Part shown: one piece after another, positions 34,146 to 44,523 of the stretch
How the letters are laid out: every line of letters starts with the position of its first letter
Numbering within the stretch: position 1 is the first letter of the stretch
Source of the DNA: Angiostrongylus vasorum
Taxonomy: Eukaryota > Nematoda > Chromadorea > Rhabditida > Metastrongylidae
DNA: 64,000 nucleotides
Direction of reading: 5' to 3'
Assembly (NCBI GenBank): GCA_018806985.1
Contig: JADANN010000459.1
Location: forward strand, 930,001-994,000
The notes under the pieces: generated by a model
The model's database searches: none
What the model saw: only the letters and a program-made list of their open reading frames with translations
Told to the model about the DNA's origin: nothing
Made by a program: the position numbers and the translations under genes

Positions 34146-34844
34146 AAATTCGATATCAACCTCGTGTTGTCTTATCAGTGAAGAAATAAAGTCATGAACG
34201 TCCAAGCCTCTGACAGACTGTAGTTTCGGTGACACACGATATTCATCGATGCTACGGTTATATCCTTTCGTGTAGAAACAAATTAGTATTTCGGAGGTTT
34301 TATAGAAAGAAAAAAACACACGCATCCAATCACACTGAGAACTTCTAAGGATAAAGCATGACTCTCGAACGAATGTTGAATTTTTGAGGGACGTGAGTTT
34401 CATCCGAAGAAAGTAATTATTCTCAAAATATGACAAAGATTGTTTTCTTCACTCTCGGTGGCAAGATAACGCAGATATTCACACTGTTGATGCATTAAGT
34501 TCCTTACCATTTCATGGTGGATGGTAAGAGCAAAAGGCCTGCTCCAAACTCATGAAAAAGGCCCTTATTATTCGCCTAGAAAATATTTCTTTGTTTATCA
34601 TACGTCCGACTGCCGTTGTTTACATTAAGTCTAAATATGCTCAGCTGGTTTGGCAGTGGTATCAAAAACCCACCCTGAAAGGTTGTCATTATCGAAAAGT
34701 GGTCCTCTTCAACGTGTGGTACTAATGGGCCCTAAGTGGATATCTTTTATGACTTATTAAAGAAGTTGGGAGCGAAAAAATTCTATAGATTTTCGACCTA
34801 TATGACAGAGTGCGAAAGTATTATAAAAATTAACAAATAAGCTA
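34146..34844. other. No supported gene
   Basis: Part of a long minus-strand frame (to 34,436) without recognisable features or splice context, then AT-rich DNA. Confidence 0.25.
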
Positions 34845-35128
34845 AAAGGATAAAGCTCTCGGCGTTGATCAATCCCTGAGGGATACGCCATGCATTCGAC
34901 ATTGTCAAGCATCGTTTGGAGGTGATTGAATGCATATCTGGTCTCTACAATGACTCGCACTGGCCAACCGGTGTATCGAGCCAGTGCTGCTTTCTGCTTT
35001 CCTCCCAAGCAGGTCTGGTACCAGTTTCCGACCCCGGAGGGACGGAAAGCTTGGTGAGCTATGGGCGTGGGGATCGATTCCACAAGTGTGTTGCAGGGCG
35101 TCTCCGACCACTGGGCCACACGAGCTCC
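34845..35128 (-). mobile_element. SINE family B, full length and well preserved
   Basis: Tail, then GGCGTTGATCAATCCCTGAGG, GTTTGGAGGTGATTGAATGC, CCAACCGGTGTATCGAGCCAG and the A/B-box end GGATCGATTCCACAAGTGTG ... CGACCACTGGGCCACACG, read on the plus strand. Confidence 0.87.
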
Positions 35129-36893
35129 AAAAAGGTAATAAAGGTAACTATTTGGGCAAATTGCAAGGTGTGACGATTAGATTGTGTTTTCGTAAGAGTT
35201 GTATAAATCTTCGTGTTCAACGGTAGGATGTATATTCCATGGAGGCTCATTTTTAAGAAGTACTAGACATTTGTCAAAGGACATCATAGCTTTTTCCGAA
35301 CAACTTTCAAATTCACAAGCAGGAGATATGAATTATATATCTCCAGAGCCACAATAAAGCTCAAGATGTGAAAGGCATTCGTTCCTATAGGTCCAAACTG
35401 GTCATACTCAAAAAACTCGTTGACCGTTGAAGGACACGACAAGATTGCTTATTGGCGACTAGGTTTGTGTCCAGTTTTTGTCATTCGCGTACTTTTGACT
35501 AGACTTTCGCATGAAATGCCGAACTCCTTACTATCCTGTAAGTGATTCTTCGGTCCCATTATACATAAATCACAAAGGAAAACGGCATTTTAGTATTTCT
35601 ACTGTGTGTATACCTGCTTTGTTTTTTTCGAGGGTCACACTTGAAACCTTTAAGTGATTGAACAGGTGTTGATGTTTGCAGCAACGGTTTTTGCAACAAG
35701 AAATTTAAGAATATAGATGTCTTCTCCAGCTGTTTAAGAGCGTCAGTTTTAGGCAAATTTAAAAACAAAATGACATTGTAAAATTATTTTACACACTTAC
35801 AGGAATGAGGAAAACGGTGTTCCTTTGTGATCGCTGTATGTCGACCAATCGCAGAAATCGCAGTCGCCCTGAAAGAACCAAGCAAGTTTTTTTTCTGGTT
35901 GACAAAGGTCGTCAACTGCTTTTAGTTAAGATCTGAGAAGGACCCTTTATCCTATCTAAAATTTCTAAGTTTGAAGTCAACTTATATCGGTTTTTCCCAA
36001 TCACAACAGATAACATACCGCTTTTTTCTTACACTTTACTGGTAAGCTCGCACTCTTGCGTGGATATCGTCGCACCATTCTCTACGGTGACTGTCTCATT
36101 AGCGAGATATCTGAACTGATATCAAGATGTTTAATGGAATCATACAATATCGAGAAAAAACGCTTTCTTGGACGACGGCTTGTGGAATATATGTGGTTTG
36201 GAAGCTGTCAAATGAATTTAAAAAAAATGAGAGCGAGTAAACTATGTGGTGGAATAAACAACCCAGAACAATACAAATTGAGTTCAGCTCATGTTGGTCA
36301 CTTGAGTCTTCGAAATCTTAATTTATTCACACTGCCCATCAGAATAGTTTATTGGATTCTGAACGCTTGAAGGAGACGAAGGGCAGTGAACACCCATCCA
36401 GGATTTTTGGGATGGAGACTGGTCATCAGGTCGGCGGTCGCTTCGTTTCCCATTTGTCGTATGCTAAGGGATAATACCCATCGTTCATTGGTTGTTCTAA
36501 AGATACCAATTATTGAAGCAGATGAATTAAATGCAGTAGCACCTCAAGATCAATGGATAGATAAGTGAATATACTTAGTTATGCTGTGCGAAGAGGTGTA
36601 GCTAACTGTGGATCTAGTTGCGCAGAATACCACACGGGTACTAGAAAATTCTTGCAATCGTCAACTAACTTGGTATCTTAAATTATTTCCGGTCTTATTA
36701 ATTATAAATAGTGGTTTAGATTTACGAATATGGTCTCGGACTTCATTATGGACGGTGAAGTTTGGTGGATGTCCAGAAAACATCTTTATCATCCACCCAT
36801 AAGAACCGCTTTCCTACTGATCATCGATTGAGTCAAGGCTCTCCGGAAGTCCATATTCATTAATATGTGATAAGACATAAGATCTTCTCTGCT
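35129..36893. other. Unassigned DNA with several open frames
   Basis: A minus-strand stretch near 35,559-35,768 (SLKGFKCDPRKKQSR with a GTATAC donor) and a plus-strand frame at 36,056-36,370 (IEKKRFLGRRLVEYMWFG) look partly protein-like. No consistent multi-exon model or family was found. Confidence 0.22.
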
Positions 36894-37312
36894 TTAAAGG
36901 TTTGCCATCTTCCGCGCATTTTCGGCCATTTGTTTCATTTCGCTAAATGTTGCCAGAGAAAACAAGGAAATGTTCACGGAAATTTTGTTAAGTGTGAGAC
37001 AGACAACGAGTTGATCTAGTTGTTTTATCACGTCGGCCAGTTGCAGTACGTGGTCTAGGGAAGAATTTGTTGCACTCATCTTAAGAGGACTTTATCGCAG
37101 AAATAGTATAAGCTTCCTGGTGGGCTCCAACCTTCCGTTCCACACTATTGCTTTCAGACCAATTATGAAAGCATCGGCCGAAGAGCGTTGTCAGCTTTGC
37201 AAATGGGAAAATGTTGCTCCGACGTTCAGATTCAAAGCCAACAATGAGATTTTTAAGAGATGAGTGAGTGGCGTTTTTCGTTCTCCAAGGAGTTGGCTAA
37301 AATGAATATTAG
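36894..37312 (-). CDS. Helical small protein frame with a possible upstream exon, unrecognised
   Basis: A 61-codon frame from ATG at 37,079 (MSATNSSLDHVLQLADVIKQ ... MKQMAENARKMANL) is predicted to be helical. Upstream, from an ATTCATTTTAG acceptor at about 37,312, an open stretch reads LKNLIVGFESERRSNIFPF. It could splice in frame to the ATG exon through a 53-base intron. The plus strand of 37,155-37,263 is also open (EERCQLCKWENVAPTFRF) after a TTGCTTTCAG, so the strand is not settled. Confidence 0.28.
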
Positions 37313-38032
37313 TCTAGTGGTGCGATAGGTTTAAAATTCTTGTTTTATTTCTGATAAAACTGACTAGTTATTAAACACCGATTTGTTTCTCTTCAGGGAA
37401 GCCGTCTGTTATGGGGTTGATGTACCCTGCATGTTGTGTTATGTTGTGTTATCGGTGTTTTTCAACAACACAGTTTCGTCTAAATCGTAAAATGGTGTAA
37501 ATTTTTTCTTATTTTGGCTCGTGTTGCCTTTTTTTGGGTATCTCAGAGAATTGCGATTCAGCTAAGCCCTGAATTGTTTAAGCTGGTTCAGTAGAGAAGA
37601 TGTGTGTCCGTCACGAGTCCTAAATTACGGAACTTTTATGATGGCGGCTGTGTGAAAAACAAAACGCGTGTGATTAAAGCTTCACAGAGGCGGTAAAGTA
37701 GCGACTAACGTACGACTAACAAATGCTCAAAGCCAGCACAATGATGTAGAAGGTCACACAGGCTACACATGATGTTGCTGCTGCCGCTGTACTATCGGAA
37801 ATTTCAAAAAAAATTTAGTCTTTTTCCAACTTTCTAGAGCCTTCAATTCTAAATTTTAAAGGAAACTCTGTCCATTAAATTTGTGAGGTGATTAGTTCGT
37901 CAGATATTATAGTGAGGAAAAATTTTTTTGTAAACAATAGAAAAAAACAACTACATCGTGAAAATGCTAATGGGATAGGATAGCATGAAGCTCCCTTAAA
38001 GGCCTAATAAAAGCTCTCTCTTTCGTCCGTAG
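37313..38032. other. Intergenic or intronic; nothing firm
   Basis: A plus-strand acceptor TCTCTTCAG at about 37,396 is followed by a short open stretch (EAVCYGVD). No phase-consistent connection to the downstream gene was found. Confidence 0.22.
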
Positions 38033-38800
38033 TATACTGCGCACCCATCAGCAAAGTGAAATCTGCTCCTGAGGAGTTTAAGGTGCCTTTCATTATTCAA
38101 GTTCTGAGCACTTTGTGCAGAATTAGTTGCCCAGTGAAGTCATTAGGTAGAACAAATTCACAGTTGAGAAAATATAGTTTGTTATTTTGCAAAAAATTAC
38201 TTAATAGTGAGCGGCAAGATTTCCACCCAAACAGAGAACAAATTGCTCTATTAGCCTGCAGATTAAGTGTTTATCATGAAAAAAAATTCGCCAGTGTTTG
38301 TTTAATTTGCGAACAAGAAGGATATAACTGGGTTTCTTGGTTTTTTTTTCTAAAGTTAGATTTATCTCACTTATCGCATTGCTGGCGCGCGTGGCGCCAC
38401 GGCCGGAGAGCGCCCTGCAACACACACTTGGGATCAATCCTCGCACCCGTGGCTTACTAAGCCTTCCATCCCTCCGAGGTGAGCAAATTGGTATCAGACT
38501 TGTGTGGGAGGATAGCAGCACTGGCTGGATACATTGGCAGGTCACCGCGAGTGATTTTAAAGGCCAGTTATGCATTCAATCACATTCAGTGGTCCGTAAT
38601 GATGTCGATTGCGTGGTGCATCCCCGAGGATTGATCGACGCCGACCTTTTCTACTTTTTTATCGCACTGAAGAGACGTCATTCCTAGGACTTCAAGATCT
38701 TGAGTTCAGACAAACAACAATTTTCAGCGCTCGGTTGCAAATGAACTGTATTGTGAACGAAAATGTAAATGTGACTACTAAGGAAACTCCCGAAAAATAA
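38033..38800 (+). CDS. Two 3' exons of an unrecognised gene (partial)
   Basis: Exon 38033-38293 follows a pyrimidine-rich TCGTCCGTAG acceptor and encodes SKVKSAPEEFKVPFIIQVLS ... NREQIALLACRLSVYHEKKF. Exon 38688-38800 (acceptor ATTCCTAG) encodes LQDLEFRQTTIFSARLQMNC ... NVTTKETPEK and ends TAA. Phases match (phase 1). The 394-base intron contains a SINE. The upstream start was not found and no domain is recognised. Confidence 0.42.
38388..38658 (+). mobile_element. SINE family B in an intron
   Basis: GGGATCAATCCTCGCACCCG, AGCCTTCCATCCCTCCGAGG, GGTATCAGACTTGTGTGGGA and CGCGTGGTGCATCCCCGAGG-type blocks identify it. It lies wholly within the intron of the 38.0-38.8 kb gene. Confidence 0.82.
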
Positions 38801-39899
38801 CTTCATTAGACGTTTAGAGGCTCGGAGAAGTTAAAGTTGAGTTTAACCTATACGTTTAGAGCAACTCAGAATGTTAAGTCAATCTGAATTTTACTTAGCA
38901 TTTGCCCACGTCAAAATCTCTTGTGATGAAAACGATGCTCCTTGTTACAAATTGTCGTATGCGCATAATATTTTTCCCTTATTGTTCTTACCCTTTCCGA
39001 TGTCCTAATGGAAGTTTGCCTTCCATTTATTCTTATGCGGTCCCTCTTCACGCAATAAATATGCTCCAAAACTATCTCTATTCCTTTTGTTCTTTAAAAC
39101 AGATGTTTTCATGAATATGTTGCGTTTAGAAAGATCTGAGTGTAGAGCCATTAACCCAGGAATATGGCTGTCTTCCTGGCTTATTTCAACCTTATCTACC
39201 ACTAATATTGTTGAACACTATAACGTATTCGCGTCAGTGCATTATTTTCGATGCATTATCTTTACGAAGTTTTCCTTTTTCCCCAAAAAACTTACTTTTT
39301 ATGTGTCCTCAGTCGACAACTTCAATAACAAAGATGTTGAACTCAGTGAAACCTCAAGAAAGTTATATCCGTCACATCGCTAGTAACAAATTAACAGATA
39401 TTTGTTAGAAGAAATTCATTTGTCTCCACGTGTCCCATGACGACTCATTCCACTTCCTTGTACAGATGAAATGGTGAAGAATGATGTTGCTGATGGATGA
39501 AATACGAAGATGAATCTGCTGTAGGGAGCATTTCGGATGATGCGTATTGAATTCAGTGCGCTGTTCCTGCAGAGAAAAGGAAAACTGAGAGATATCCTTT
39601 AAAATATGGCCGAACACTCACCACATCAGATTATTCTATGATAACCAGTTTTGATAGCCGTCATGAATATTATTGTGGCCCAATGGGAATTTTAATTTTT
39701 TTTCACCAAATGTCTGTTATAACATTTATTCAATGAAAAATGTGATTGCACTCTTACGAAAAGTGTAAATCTGAGCGAATTTATTGCATGTTGGTTAAAC
39801 GTAACCTAAATCGGTTCGGTCCATGAGTTTAACGAAAATGAAGAAAAAACTTAAGGCTTCATCCCTTGTTCAACTATAGTGGTGCTCATGCTCAATTTA
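38801..39899. other. Intergenic; nothing recognised
   Basis: Several overlapping frames at 38,900-39,620 on both strands lack splice context and conserved motifs. Confidence 0.28.
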
Positions 39900-42800
39900 A
39901 TGGATACATTCACCAGGCCTAGCAGAGCTCGCATAAGTTGGGAAGCCGGAGCGTTCGTTCAAAAATTTCACTTAGGTCAATTTTATTATTTTACATTGCA
40001 ATATCATAGCAAGTAAAGGGGTCGACTTGGTTATGCGTTCACCCCCCACGTCTGTACACGCTCACGCGTCACGTTGCCTTGCTAGTAATCGGACAAGAAT
40101 AATTCGGTGGGTGAGATATGTCACTATTTCCTGGTAAAAACACTTAGGAGTATAGCGATCTATTAGAGTTTCATAACCCTAGATGCCAATTAATTCTTCG
40201 TATTCTTGTTGAGCAAACACGAGGTGTTATTTTTTATTCTTTATTCACGAACAAGCTGACGTTTCGGCGGATTTCGTCTTCCTCAGAGCCTGGAAAGATC
40301 AAGTTGACAGCAATCTATTCGGCCAAACACCTCCGTAACCAAACAGAGAAAACGCTAAACCAAGATTTCAATCACATTGAACATAAAATAGTTTCTTTGC
40401 ACACTCACCGCTTTCTATGAGTTTTCCACTGACTATATCGCGTGGAGACCAACCGCGCAGATTTCACATGGAAGCGTAATGTGCCCTCTCATCAGAATAA
40501 TAGGCTTATATGTTGCCCAATATTACGCGTGATAATGAGGTATTCTTCCCTGCGGTTCATTTTCGAATTTCTGGAATTAATCCAGAACGCCTCGAGAGTT
40601 TTGCGCGCTTGTGTTCTCGATTCCTGCGCGAGGATCGTGACACGTACTTTAAAGTCCTCCCCGCTATGTCTCTGGGTCCTATTCGTGCCCAGTGGGGTAT
40701 TTGGTTTACGTTTGCCGACTAGGTGTTTTTTTGTGCGAACACAGAGGGGTCTGCCCGTTTCGCCAGTGTATTCGTCTCCGTACGTCTTACAGGAGATCAG
40801 ATAAACTGTACCCGAGCTCATGCAATCACCGTCTATACCATTAGGGCAAACTATGCAATTTTGCGTTGCACATAGATGGTTATATAGGCGGTTACGAACT
40901 AGTTGGCGCCTAAGATTACTCGGTGGCATTTCAACTACGTTTACCGAATTCTCTAGACCCGCCCTTCTTAAGCAGCGTTTTATAGCTGCACTTACATCAT
41001 TTGACATGAAGGGTAGGTTAAACGGGACCATTATATCGGTAGAGTTGTCGTTTGGAGGCCTAGGATTTCCTCTACACATGTCCCGAGCTACAGTTTCGTA
41101 GCCATTAGAAATAGCTATTTGCTGCGCCAAGTTCCGGGACTCCTCTCTCTGCTCTCTTCCCGTGCACACGTTGGTTGCTGTTCGAAACATGTTTCTTACC
41201 AGCGCCCTTTTCGTGTGAGAGGGGTGAGAGGAGAGGTAATGAACCAAGATGTTTTTATTACTTGGCTTTCGGTACCACTTCGTAATGTAGCCATTTCCTG
41301 ACAGGCTAATTTGGACGTTCAGTAATGGAAGCCAGTTTTCTTTCGGTTTCTCTCAGGGTGAACTTGATATACTCTGACTGTTCATTCAACAACTCGAAAC
41401 ATTTGTCCATTTCCTCTTGTGTTGAGCAAAGGACAAAACAGTCATCTATATATCTACAGTAGAGTAGCGGCCCGAGATCGATCACCGGTGCCTCCATCTT
41501 AGACATAAACGCAATGGCCAGGCTTAGTGCCAGTCGTTGTCCCATTGCCAACCCTCTTATTTGAGCGTAGTACTTTCCGGACCATCTGAAGATTGAGCAG
41601 CTCAAGCATTCTTTTAAGAGTGCCATCAACTGCTCTATCTTGAAGCCATACATGTTTATTTCTCCTTCGTGTTGCATCAGGAGTTCGAATATGGCTTGCA
41701 TTGCGAGGTCATTCGACACGTTTGTGTAAAGGGCGCTAACGTCGAACGACTCCATCACGTACGCGCTGCTGGGCTGCGCAGTACGTAGGCGATCCAGAAA
41801 CATCTGGGTATTCGTAAGATGGGCTGGAATGTGTTTCAACAACTGGTTAAATATTAGGGTTAAAAACCATGTTATCCTATCCGTTGGCCCGTCTACACAG
41901 CTAATGATTGGTCTAACCTTAAACAATGATGGATCGGTAGACGCAATATCATCGCTGGATACTAGCTTATGAGTTTTTTATAAGTAAGTACAAGACGGGA
42001 TATGTTGGTAACTCAACTTTTAGTTGAGAGATAACTGATGGTTTTAAAGCAGCAGCCCTTGCCATTTTGGCCCATTCGTGGTTCAATTTTCGGTATTTAC
42101 TTTTAAACTCCTTCTCAGGTGATGGGCGATAAAGTGAAGAATCTTCAAGATGCTTTTTCGTTATTTCAACATCTAACTGATGGGGAATTACGACAAACTC
42201 TCCGCCCTTATCACTAACGGATAGTCTTATGTTTTTCAACCTTAGCAGCTCTCGTACCTCTCGCATACCACGTTTTTGCACTGCAGTGAGGTTTGAGCTG
42301 TATCTTTTCGCGCGATAGTGATTAAGGACTTTGAAAGTTTCATTCGTAAACATCCGAAATTTAACATCAACTTCATTCCTGGGCTCTTGACTGTGATTGC
42401 ATGAGCTCGGGTACAGTTTATCTGATCTCCTGTAAGACGTGCGGAGACGAATACACTGGCGAAACGGGCAGACCCCTCTGTGTCCGCATGAAAAAACACC
42501 TAGTCGGCAAACGTAAACCAAATACCCCACTGGGCACGAATAGGGACCCAGAGACATAGCGGGGAGGACTTTGAAGTACGTGTCACGATCCTCGCGCAGG
42601 AATCGAGAACACAAGCGCGCAAAACTCTTGAGGCGTTCTGGATTAATTCCAGAAATTCGGAACTGAACCGCAGGGAAGAATACCTCATCATCACGCGTGA
42701 TATTGGGCGGTATATAAGGCTGTTATTTTGATGGGAGGGGCATATTACGCCTCCGTGTGAACTCTGTGCCGTTGGTCTCCACGCGACATAGTCAGTGGAA

Positions 42801-43411
42801 AACTCATAGAAAGCGGTGAGTGTGCAAAGAAACTATTTTGTGTTCAATGTGATTGAAATCTTTGTTTAGCGTTTTCTCTGTTTGGTTATGGAAGTGTTTG
42901 GCCGAATAGATTGCTGTCAACTTGACCTTTCCAGGCTCTGAGGAAGGCGAAATCCGCCGAAACGTCAGCTTGTTCGTGAATAAAGAATAAAAAATAACAC
43001 CTCGTGTTTGCTCAACAAGAATACGAAGAATTACTTGATCAATGCCGAGGTTAATAAAAAGTCGGACGTGGGAGTTCCTAGATGCCAATATTTACCTGGG
43101 TCCGTGGAACAGACCTTGAATCAGATTATTGGCGAAGATTTCAACGGAGGCGATCGAATAATTTTCGTGAAAAACGTGTGACACATTGAATTAGCAAATG
43201 GGAAGATGTTTGATCATTCTTTCTGTTTAGTAATGGAGCTGCACTTTCCACCATGCTGTTGCCCGCAACTTGAACACCAAATGGAACCATCCAGATTAGT
43301 ATCCCACAAGAAATACTTGATTATCGTTTTTCTAGATCTGCAAAAAAACTTGTACCAACTATCGTCCAACTTGAGCCACACTGTTCTGAATTGCAAATTG
43401 TTGCGGAATGA
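39900..43411 (+). CDS. Host gene split by a Penelope-like insertion in exon 3 (unrecognised product, disrupted)
   Basis: Exon 1 39900-39975 (MDTFTRPSRARISWEAGAF; phase 1) and exon 2 40010-40110 (SKGVDLVMRSPPTSVHAHAS ... RTRIIRW; donor GTGAGA; phase 0) come first. Exon 3 starts at 40148 (acceptor AACACTTAG), is cut after 40190 by the transposon, and resumes at 43090 to 43177. If one 13-base duplication copy is counted once, its frame EYSDLLEFHNPRCQ and YLPGSVEQTLNQIIGEDFNG stays open. Exon 4 43231-43257 and exon 5 43336-43411 (KKLVPTIVQLEPHCSELQIV, TGA) follow in phase. The product is unrecognised. With the 2.9 kb element in place the gene cannot make this protein unless the element is spliced out. 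Exons 4-5 are the least certain. Confidence 0.5.
40178..40190 (+). repeat. Target-site duplication, left copy
   Basis: CCTAGATGCCAAT, identical to 43077-43089, immediately before the Penelope-like element. It lies inside the exon-3 reading frame of the host gene. Confidence 0.9.
40255..40290 (-). ncRNA. Hammerhead-ribozyme-like motif at the Penelope-like 3' end
   Basis: Minus strand: GGCTCTGAGGAAGACG, AAATCCGCC, GAAACGTCAGC. The order CTGANGA, a small stem, GAAA, then CGTC with flanking GCT/AGC resembles the minimal type I hammerheads associated with Penelope-like elements. There is an extra A after CTGAGGA and the stem here is imperfect, so activity is doubtful. Confidence 0.4.
40492..42372 (-). 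pseudogene. Penelope-like reverse transcriptase / GIY-YIG endonuclease, frameshifted and truncated
   Basis: Three consecutive frames. From 42,372 to about 41,970: LSVSDKGGEFVVIP and YPVLYLLIK. From 41,960 to about 41,350: RPIISCVDGPTD, the motif A region ESFDVSALYTNV, GLAMGQRLALSLA and the catalytic CRYIDDCFVLC. From about 41,345 to 40,492: TKWYRKPSNKN, a Cys cluster (CATQNCIVCPNG) and the nuclease core VYLISCKTYGDEYTGETGRP ending EAFWI. The first shift is one extra base in an A run at about 41,970. The second lies near 41,350. The enzyme would copy element RNA at a nicked target. As written it is broken. Confidence 0.92.
42934..42969 (+). ncRNA. Hammerhead-ribozyme-like motif, inverted terminal copy
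   Basis: CTCTGAGGAAGGCG, AAATCCGCC, GAAACGTCAGC, followed by TTGTTCGTGAATAAAG. The stem GGC/GCC is intact here, unlike in the 40.26 kb copy. One unpaired A separates CTGAGGA from the stem. Confidence 0.45.
43077..43089 (+). repeat. Target-site duplication, right copy
   Basis: CCTAGATGCCAAT, a perfect match to 40178-40190. The host exon frame resumes directly after it. Confidence 0.9.
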
Positions 43412-43569
43412 ACATTGTTCCTTCATCATTCATCAGTGGCGGTAGCAAAGTATTATATTAACGGATATCCCGAAGGCATTTTTTATCATCGGTTTCCAAG
43501 CCAGAGTTGACTATAATATCACTTGTTTCATCGCTTCACTTTATTTTATCTACTTTTGTAAAGCAATGC

Positions 43570-43842
43570 GTGTAGGGCAGTGACTGGAGGTGCTTCACAA
43601 TTCACCCATAGTCGTAGATTCGATTCCAAGGTTAGAGTTATCCAAACTCCCCATTCTTTCGGTACCAAAAAGTTGCTACCAGATCGCACTGGTAAAGCAA
43701 AAAAATGAACGACGAAAAGCTCCTTGATACATCATTGGATATTCTCAGTTTATTGTAGCGGCTAAATGTGCTTTCAACAGTCATTGCAATGCCAAATACA
43801 GCCAAATGCATGACGCATCCCTAAGCGATTGATCTGCATTGA
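43570..43842 (+). mobile_element. SINE family B, diverged but with clear A and B boxes
   Basis: A box TAGGGCAGTGACTGG, B box AGATTCGATTCC, then a diverged body and the 3' block ATGACGCATCCCTAAGCGATT. It lies between two plus-strand genes. Confidence 0.72.
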
Positions 43843-43945
43843 CTACGGTAGTAACAAGTAGTGCTCAAATTTGTTCTGCTGTCTAATAAAATGTCGTGAA
43901 GATGTGGTACAAAATCTTGGATAGAAAAAAATGACACGTATTCAG

Positions 43946-44523
43946 CAAAGTTTTGGAGTCCTTTGATGGATGGATCTTTGATCGAGTCATTATTGGATAT
44001 GTCAGCACTGGAGAAAATGGATTACAGCAAAGATGTCCACGCCGCACGTCGGAAATCTTTTTACTGCGAGACGATGATACGAATTCTTCTCCAGCTTAAC
44101 TCAATCTTTTCACAAGTTGCTCGTAATGAGACCAAGTAACTGTGATCAATATCGAGGACTTCATGGTAGCCCCCACATTACTACATTGCATGTATTCGAA
44201 ATTCCGTTGGAGTGGCTTCCTGCGTGCCAATCTACCGATCTCAGAGCGATGGAAGGTTTGGTGGGCCACGGGCGTGGGGACTGATTCCACGTGTGTGTTG
44301 CAGGGCGCCTCCGACCACTGCGCCACACGAGCTCTTTTGCTAAAGAACAACGAAAATACCTAACATGTTTCTACTATCAAATGAAATTGAAATTCTGACA
44401 ACTTTTAGCTACTGGTTCTTCGATAACAGGCAATCTGGTGCAGATGGGAATTTTGCGTTTAGGAGCATGGAAGCGATATATTTCCATGAATTATTATATT
44501 TCTGGCTAACATTTAGGAAGTGA
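43946..44523 (+). CDS. Two 3' exons of an unrecognised gene
   Basis: Exon 43946-44135 (acceptor ACGTATTCAG, donor GTAACT) encodes KFWSPLMDGSLIESLLDMSA ... IRILLQLNSIFSQVARNET. An ATG at 43,966 could be a start. Exon 44409-44523 (acceptor ACAACTTTTAG) encodes YWFFDNRQSGADGNFAFRSM ... LLYFWLTFRK and ends TGA. Phase 2 agrees on both sides. The intron holds a SINE fragment. These could be the 3' end of the disrupted gene at 39.9-43.4 kb if exon 5 there uses an earlier donor, but that is not shown. Confidence 0.5.
44200..44336 (-). mobile_element. SINE family B, 5' half, in an intron
   Basis: GAGCGATGGAAGGTTTGGTGG, GGGGACTGATTCCACGTGTG and CGACCACTGCGCCACACGAG on the plus strand. The body and 3' end are absent. 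Confidence 0.82.

Larger units (their letters stand above)
40191..43076 (-). mobile_element. Penelope-like retroelement with inverted terminal arrangement
   Basis: A 2,886-base element oriented on the minus strand, bounded by 13-base duplications. The 3' end (40,191-40,832) is repeated in inverted orientation at the other end (about 42,392-43,033). A further 43 bases at 43,034-43,076 carry the end signature GCCGAGGTTAATAAAAAGTCG. Between them lies a reverse transcriptase plus GIY-YIG nuclease region. Inverted or partial terminal copies are known for Penelope-like elements. RT followed by C-terminal GIY-YIG is the canonical order. The 5' part of the RT appears missing, so the copy is truncated. 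Confidence 0.93.

Noticed and set aside
34020..34436. A 138-codon minus-strand open frame
   Set aside because: It runs antisense through a Penelope-like terminal relic (SALFNFLEP corresponds to the hammerhead-like block) and has no recognisable domain or ATG context.
40442..41301. Several plus-strand frames of 60-120 codons around 40.4-41.3 kb, including apparent CVLDSCARIVTRT repeats at 42.5 kb
   Set aside because: They are antisense shadows of the GIY-YIG region and of its inverted duplicate.
43231..43440. Resemblance of FVKNVNGAALSTM to the VNNLGGTS motif of dihydroxyacetone kinases
   Set aside because: No other kinase motif was found in the neighbouring exons; the match is too short to name the gene.
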